Part shown: positions 60,279 to 64,000 of the stretch, in pieces
Numbering within the stretch: the stretch's first letter is position 1
Layout of the letters: each line of letters starts with the position of its first letter
Origin: Paenibacillus sp. CAA11
GTDB taxonomy: Bacteria > Bacillota > Bacilli > Paenibacillales > Paenibacillaceae
DNA: 64,000 nucleotides
NCBI RefSeq assembly: GCF_003060825.1
Contig: NZ_CP028922.1
Span: 1,980,501-2,044,500, forward strand
Reading direction: 5' to 3'
Program-made: the position numbers and the translations under genes
Notes under the pieces: generated by a model
Told to the model about the DNA's origin: nothing
The model's input: only the letters and a program-made list of their open reading frames with translations
Database searches by the model: none

Positions 60279-61190
60279 ATGACTTATGATTGCTTAATCA
60301 TTGGAGGAGGTATTGCCGGTCTTCAAGCAGCCATCCAATTAGGACGTTATTCAGCACACAAGGTTGCCGTTATAGATTCAGGCCACGGCCGTTCCTCCCT
60401 TTGCAGACAATATCACAATCTACTGGGCTGGCCGGAGGGGGTATCAGGCCCCGAGCTGCGAAAGAGAGGGCGGGATCAAGCGAAGGCCGTTGGTATCGAA
60501 TTTATCGATGATGAGATTAAGAAAGCGGACAAGCACGAAGGGGAATTTATGTTGGAAGGAAGAGATGGAACAGCCTATCGCTCCAGAACGCTGCTGCTCG
60601 CAACAGGTCTGCTGGACCGTTATCCCCATATTCCAGGACTAGAGGATACGCTCGGCCAGAGTGTCTATGTATGCCCGGATTGTGACGGTTATGAGATTCA
60701 GGACCGGAAGACAATTATGTTCGGGTCAGGAGAAGCAGGGGCCGAAATGTCGCTGCTGCTGTCCGAGCGCACTCAGGAATTAACCTATATTAATCATGAG
60801 AAGCAGCCGGTCGACCATTCTACGCTGAGACACCTTGAACAAGCCGGAGTGAGTTATGTTGAGCAGCCGGTTCGGGAAATTCTCTGTCAAGAAGAAGGCA
60901 TGATTACAGAGGCGATATTGGAAGATGGCACAAGGCTTGCAGCAGAGAGAGGGTTTATTGCCTTTGGCGGCAATCATGTCAGATCCGAGCTGGCAGAGCA
61001 GCTTGGCGTGAAGCTGCATCACAACAGGCATGTAGAAGCAGATCCCCGTTCGAAGATGACGAATGTACAGAATGTCTGGGTAGCTGGTGATCTGGGCGTT
61101 CACGCAGAGCAAGTCACGGTGGCTATGGGGGACGGAGCAACAGCCGCTATCTGGATTCATAAAGTATTGAGGAAAATGGATAGAAGTTAG
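60279..61190 (+). CDS. NAD(P)/FAD-dependent oxidoreductase, thioredoxin-reductase-like
   Basis: The 303-residue two-dinucleotide-fold flavoprotein has FAD motif IIGGGIAGLQAA, a NAD(P) motif FGSGEAGAEMS and a C-terminal FAD motif WVAGDLG. A redox pair CPDCDG sits where TrxR has CATCDG. The Cys pair suggests a dithiol partner, but divergence from TrxB (shorter AVIDSGHGRSS region, no HRR-type NADPH motif) points to one of the TrxR-like oxidases of Firmicutes. GAGAGGAG precedes the ATG. Confidence 0.85.
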   Translation: MTYDCLIIGGGIAGLQAAIQLGRYSAHKVAVIDSGHGRSSLCRQYHNLLGWPEGVSGPELRKRGRDQAKAVGIEFIDDEIKKADKHEGEFMLEGRDGTAYRSRTLLLATGLLDRYPHIPGLEDTLGQSVYVCPDCDGYEIQDRKTIMFGSGEAGAEMSLLLSERTQELTYINHEKQPVDHSTLRHLEQAGVSYVEQPVREILCQEEGMITEAILEDGTRLAAERGFIAFGGNHVRSELAEQLGVKLHHNRHVEADPRSKMTNVQNVWVAGDLGVHAEQVTVAMGDGATAAIWIHKVLRKMDRS

Positions 61191-61275
61191 CAGCTGTAAG
61201 GTAATAATATAGCATCCAGATAGTTCCTTTTGCATACACACAATAAGACTTTGGATTCATTTTTTGGTAAAAACC

Positions 61276-61304
61276 TTGTTTCAAGTAGGTTATTTAAGGA
61301 TAAT
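61276..61304 (+). promoter_or_regulatory. Promoter of the lipoprotein gene
   Basis: TTGTTT (61276-61281), 17 nt, GATAAT (61299-61304), 47 bp upstream of the start. Confidence 0.55.
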
Positions 61305-61350
61305 GGGTACTATTGTTACCTAAATAATACCACTTGGAGGGTCATGAACA

Positions 61351-62034
61351 ATGAATTTGAAAGATTCAAAGAAGTTATTATGGATTGCCCCACTTACGCT
61401 TGCACTGCTGCTCTCTGCTTGCGGCAAATCAGACGATAGCAGCAAGGCTAGCGACGACAGTAAGAACAAAACGGCAGCTACCACGAATGAAACTAAGGAC
61501 AGCAACAAGACAGACAGCAAGAATAGCTCCACCAGCAGCTCTAATACGGATAAAAAAGACACAGATAAAGCAGCGGCTGGGGATATGAAGGATTATGAGA
61601 ATGCAGCCAACGGAATCAGCATCAAATATCCTAGCGACTGGCAGCTTCAAGAGGGCGCATCTGGTTCTCTCGCAGCATTCTTGAGTCCTGCGGAAGGAAG
61701 CGATGATGTTTTCCAAGAGAATGTATCTTTAACCGTACAAGATCTTAGCGCACAGCCGATGAACTTGAAGCAATATGTTGAGTTGTCCGAGAACCAAGTT
61801 AAGAATATGTTGAAAGGCACTTTGGAGAAAAATGAAGCAACCAAGCTCGGAGATCTGGACGCCCATGAATTCGTGTATTCTGCGACGCAGAACGACTACA
61901 ACTTGAAGTTCCGTCAGGTTTTCGCAGTAAAGAATAACAAAGCTTACGTAGCAACTTACGCAGCATTGGAAGATTCTTACGATAAATTCCTTGACAAAGC
62001 TACGCAAACGATGGATAGCTTGCAAATTAAATAG
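61351..62034 (+). CDS. Lipoprotein with PsbP-like domain
   Basis: The 227-residue lipoprotein has a signal peptide with lipobox LLSAC (Cys at about residue 25). A Ser/Asp/Lys/Thr-rich linker of about 50 residues follows, then a globular domain (YENAANGISIKYPSDWQLQEGASGSLAAFLSP...). That domain resembles PsbP/MOG1-type folds found in Firmicute lipoproteins. Exposed on the outer face of the membrane; function unknown. TTGGAGG precedes ATG 61351. A terminator follows. Confidence 0.8.
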   Translation: MNLKDSKKLLWIAPLTLALLLSACGKSDDSSKASDDSKNKTAATTNETKDSNKTDSKNSSTSSSNTDKKDTDKAAAGDMKDYENAANGISIKYPSDWQLQEGASGSLAAFLSPAEGSDDVFQENVSLTVQDLSAQPMNLKQYVELSENQVKNMLKGTLEKNEATKLGDLDAHEFVYSATQNDYNLKFRQVFAVKNNKAYVATYAALEDSYDKFLDKATQTMDSLQIK

Positions 62035-62054
62035 TCTTCGCACCAATAAAGAAG

Positions 62055-62092
62055 AAGCCAATCCCCTGCTTGACAGTGGATTGGCTTTTTTT
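62055..62092. terminator. Terminator between the lipoprotein gene and the small minus-strand gene
   Basis: AAGCCAATCC (62055-62064) pairs with GGATTGGCTT (62078-62087), with T-runs on the right. Confidence 0.82.
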
Positions 62093-62095
62093 AAT

Positions 62096-62290
62096 CTATA
62101 TTTGGCGGTTCTCCTGATCCTTCAGCTGATTTTGCTGATCAGGCTCGCCCCGGTCCTGTGCTGCAAACTGCTGGCTTGGTTCTGGCGGGGCATCATCACT
62201 GACACTGCGCACAAAGTTTGCGAATTCAGCCTTTTGCTGATCCATTTTGTGTTTGTTGTTAAGCAGTTCTTTAGGATCTTGGGTAGGCAT
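62096..62290 (-). CDS. Small hydrophilic protein, hypothetical
   Basis: This 64-residue protein is rich in Gln, Asp, Glu, Asn and Lys (PTQDPKELLNNKHKMDQQKAEFANFVRSV...). It has no hydrophobic segment. AAGGAGGAG lies 8-10 bp upstream of ATG 62290 and a shared terminator follows the stop, so it looks real despite its size. I do not recognise the family; small hydrophilic spore- or stress-related proteins of this type are common in Bacillales. Confidence 0.65.
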   Translation of the reverse strand: MPTQDPKELLNNKHKMDQQKAEFANFVRSVSDDAPPEPSQQFAAQDRGEPDQQNQLKDQENRQI

Positions 62291-62456
62291 GGTGCATCTC
62301 CTCCTTAGTTAGGATAAGGCTGTATTCCCATTATTACCCTTCGAGGCGGTAGACAAACGCAATTATTAAATTTTGTGGTATATTGTTTTTACTCATCTAT
62401 CTATTTACAGCATAAGCAGGGCCGGCACTGCCGAGTTACCGAAATGGGGGAGACCA

Positions 62457-62966
62457 ATGTCCGAACAAGAGTATATCATTGAGGATGCAACGCTGAATGA
62501 TTTGGAACGCATTGTAGAGATTTATAATTCAACCATATCCAGCAGGAAAGTCACAGCAGATCTGGAGCCAATCTCTGTAGAGAGCCGCGTGCCATGGTTT
62601 AGAGAGCATACGCCGGGGGAACGGCCGCTGTGGGTGCTGCGTAAAGATGGAGTCATTGCGGCCTGGCTGAGCTTTCAATCCTTCTACGGCCGTCCAGCGT
62701 ACTCGGGAACGGCAGAGATCAGCATCTACATTGCGGAAGAATATCGTTCGCAAGGGTATGGGGGTATCCTGATGCGCCGAGCAATTGAGGCATGCCGTAA
62801 GCTTCGAGTGCACACTTTGCTCGGATTTGTGTTTGCTCACAATGAGCCAAGCCTTGGACTCTTGAAGAAGTATGGTTTTGCAGAATGGGGCTACCTCCCT
62901 AAGGTTGCCAATATGGCTGGGGTCGAACGGGATCTGGTCATTGTTGGCCGGAGGGTCTATCCCTAG
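62457..62966 (+). CDS. GNAT-family N-acetyltransferase (phosphinothricin acetyltransferase-like)
   Basis: The ~169-residue GNAT begins IIEDATLNDLERIVEIYNSTI. It has AEISIYIAEEYRSQGYGGILMRRAI for acetyl-CoA binding and FVFAHNEPSLGLLKKYGFAEWG, the pattern of PAT/Bar-like acetyltransferases. These commonly acetylate methionine derivatives or phosphinothricin. ATG 62457 has GGGGGAG upstream. The precise substrate is unknown. Confidence 0.88.
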   Translation: MSEQEYIIEDATLNDLERIVEIYNSTISSRKVTADLEPISVESRVPWFREHTPGERPLWVLRKDGVIAAWLSFQSFYGRPAYSGTAEISIYIAEEYRSQGYGGILMRRAIEACRKLRVHTLLGFVFAHNEPSLGLLKKYGFAEWGYLPKVANMAGVERDLVIVGRRVYP

Positions 62967-62998
62967 GGCAAAGGTAACTGAATAGCCGATAAATGAAG

Positions 62999-63045
62999 CA
63001 CAGTCCGCTAAGAGATTTCGTCTCTTGCCCAGGGCTGTGTTTTTT
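62999..63045 (+). terminator. Terminator after the PAT-like gene
   Basis: CACAGTCC and GGGCTGTG form the outer stem, AGAGATTTCGTCTCT the inner hairpin, followed by TTTTTT. Confidence 0.7.
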
Positions 63046-63120
63046 ATACTGTAAATTAATTATTTGTACGGAAAAAGGTTAATCTATTAAGAAGAGACAG
63101 ACAGAATAGATGGGAGGTGT

Positions 63121-63150
63121 CCTTTATCCGCCAGGTGGGCGCATAAAGGG
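63121..63150 (+). promoter_or_regulatory. Leader hairpin masking the Shine-Dalgarno of the CNNM-like gene
   Basis: CCTTTAT (63121-63127) pairs with ATAAAGG (63143-63149) and CGCC with GGCG inside. The 3' arm includes the likely ribosome binding site AAAGGG just before ATG 63156. Confidence 0.4.
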
Positions 63151-63155
63151 ATGGA

Positions 63156-64000
63156 ATGGACATAGTCAAGCTATCGACCGTACTCTTGCTGATTTTGCTG
63201 ACCGCATACTTTGTAGCTTCTGAATACTCTATTATTCGTGTAAGAATATCTAAGATAGATCAGCTTGCGGCAGCAGGAAATAAGAAGGCTCAAGCCGTGC
63301 AGAATATTCTATCCCGGCTGGACGAATATTTATCGGCTTGCCAGCTGGGGAACACACTAACTGCATTAGCACTTGGGTGGCTGGGGGAATCGACCATTGA
63401 ACATCTGTTGTCACCGCTTTTTGAGCTTATGCACATCCCAAGCTCCGTGGAGAGCATCCTCTCCTTCCTGATTGCATTCCTGCTGCTGACATATTTAGAG
63501 GTAGTCATTGGTGAGCTGGTCCCTAAATCCTTTGCGATTCAGGTCGCGGAGCCGATGGCCATGTTTTTCAGCCGGCCTTTGATTGTATTTTACCGTGTTA
63601 CGTTTCCTTTCAACTGGTTCCTCAGCCGGTCTTCGCGGTTGATCACCGGCTTGTTTGGACTGAAATCGGCCAATGAGCATGAGGTGGTTCAGACCGAGGC
63701 AGAGCTGCGCTTGGCATTATCCGAAGGATACAAGAGTGGACAGATTAATCCATTCGAATACCGGTATCTGAACAATATATTTGAACTTGACAAGCTTGCC
63801 GTACAAGGCATCATGGTACCCAGAACACAGATCAAGGCAGTCTCAGAGAAGGAGAGGGTGGATCAATTCCTGAAAATAATTGGAGACACGCCTTTTGATC
63901 TGTATCCGGTAACCCGAAACCATGATAAAGATCAAATTGTAGGGATGATTCATACAAAGCAGCTGCTTACGCAGTATGTTAGAGGACTGGTAACACCGGA
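63156..64000 (+). CDS. CNNM/CorC-type (HlyC/CorC) hemolysin-family protein, 3' truncated by window edge
   Basis: From ATG 63156 the frame stays open to the window end. It encodes an N-terminal DUF21 membrane domain (VKLSTVLLLILLTAYFVASEYSIIRVRISKIDQL ... CQLGNTLTALALGWLGE ... LEVVIGELVPKSFAIQ). The beginning of the CBS-pair domain follows (LDKLAVQGIMVPRTQIKAV). Such proteins (YhdP/YugS/MpfA-like) export magnesium or confer ion resistance. It was identified by reading the terminal frame; the C-terminal CorC_HlyC part lies outside. Confidence 0.9.
   Translation, partial: MDIVKLSTVLLLILLTAYFVASEYSIIRVRISKIDQLAAAGNKKAQAVQNILSRLDEYLSACQLGNTLTALALGWLGESTIEHLLSPLFELMHIPSSVESILSFLIAFLLLTYLEVVIGELVPKSFAIQVAEPMAMFFSRPLIVFYRVTFPFNWFLSRSSRLITGLFGLKSANEHEVVQTEAELRLALSEGYKSGQINPFEYRYLNNIFELDKLAVQGIMVPRTQIKAVSEKERVDQFLKIIGDTPFDLYPVTRNHDKDQIVGMIHTKQLLTQYVRGLVTP

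Overview
The window looks like a chromosomal segment of a Paenibacillus-like Firmicute. It has strong AGGAGG ribosome binding sites with frequent TTG and GTG starts, sigma-A type promoters, moderate GC, YesM/YesN and LiaSR-like two-component systems, a replication-terminator-protein homologue and S8/GH26 secreted proteins. This assignment is inferred from gene content. No rRNA or tRNA gene was found, and no prophage.

Layout. 1-3.4 kb: a kinase / vWA / PP2C-type phosphatase triad. 3.5-5.4 kb: a self-regulated GntR-ABC exporter operon. 5.5-15.2 kb: housekeeping and stress genes (SDR, DUF1992, gluQ on the minus strand, hrpB, a YflT-like stress protein, a PQQ-propeller protein, a LiaSR/DegSU-like pair, a divergent thyX). 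15.5-18.8 kb: an RTP homologue followed by a CLC-F type fluoride/proton antiporter, an azoreductase and MgtC. 19.1-23.8 kb: an orphan CRISPR array (30 repeats of type I-C sequence, leader on the right, read leftward) beside an eroded type III-B locus (cmr5 remnant plus an intact-looking cmr6) and a zinc-ribbon gene. 23.9-26.3 kb: a Bcr/CflA efflux pump and a DODA-type dioxygenase. 26.4-29.8 kb (minus): a GH26 protein and a DUF5693 membrane protein. 29.9-33.3 kb: an OmpR/HK pair, an ECF sigma factor and a MOSC protein. 33.3-36.8 kb (minus): a large Vpr-like subtilase. 37.3-45.5 kb: a sugar-sensing and uptake regulon (sensor binding protein, YesM-like kinase, YesN-like regulator, ChvE/MmsA/MmsB transporter). 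45.6-48.3 kb (minus): an OpuC-type osmoprotectant transporter. 48.6-49.7 kb: a tyrosine recombinase between exact inverted repeats. 49.9-64 kb: an HD-GYP protein, PadR regulator, aldo-keto reductase, several GNATs, MFS, SDR/Gfo-Idh-MocA, alpha-glucosidase, a TrxR-like reductase, lipoproteins and the start of a CNNM/CorC-type protein.

The most striking structure is at 48593-49739. A single tyrosine recombinase gene with all catalytic residues lies between two exact 32-bp inverted repeats. Each repeat contains a dif/lox-like 11-6-11 core with an asymmetric 6-bp spacer. Inside the segment, beyond the recombinase gene, is a consensus promoter (TTGAAA-N17-TATAAT) pointing out through the right repeat toward the HD-GYP gene. 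After inversion it would point at the divergently oriented opuC operon. This predicts a self-encoded invertible promoter switch between an osmoprotectant importer and a putative c-di-GMP phosphodiesterase.

Other notable signals are a dispersed ~95-bp miniature inverted-repeat element in three copies (14.4, 31.8 and 51.2 kb), one of which seems to supply the stop codon of a histidine kinase; a 52-bp palindromic insertion inside a terminator at 26.3 kb; and a ThyX without the canonical RHR motif.
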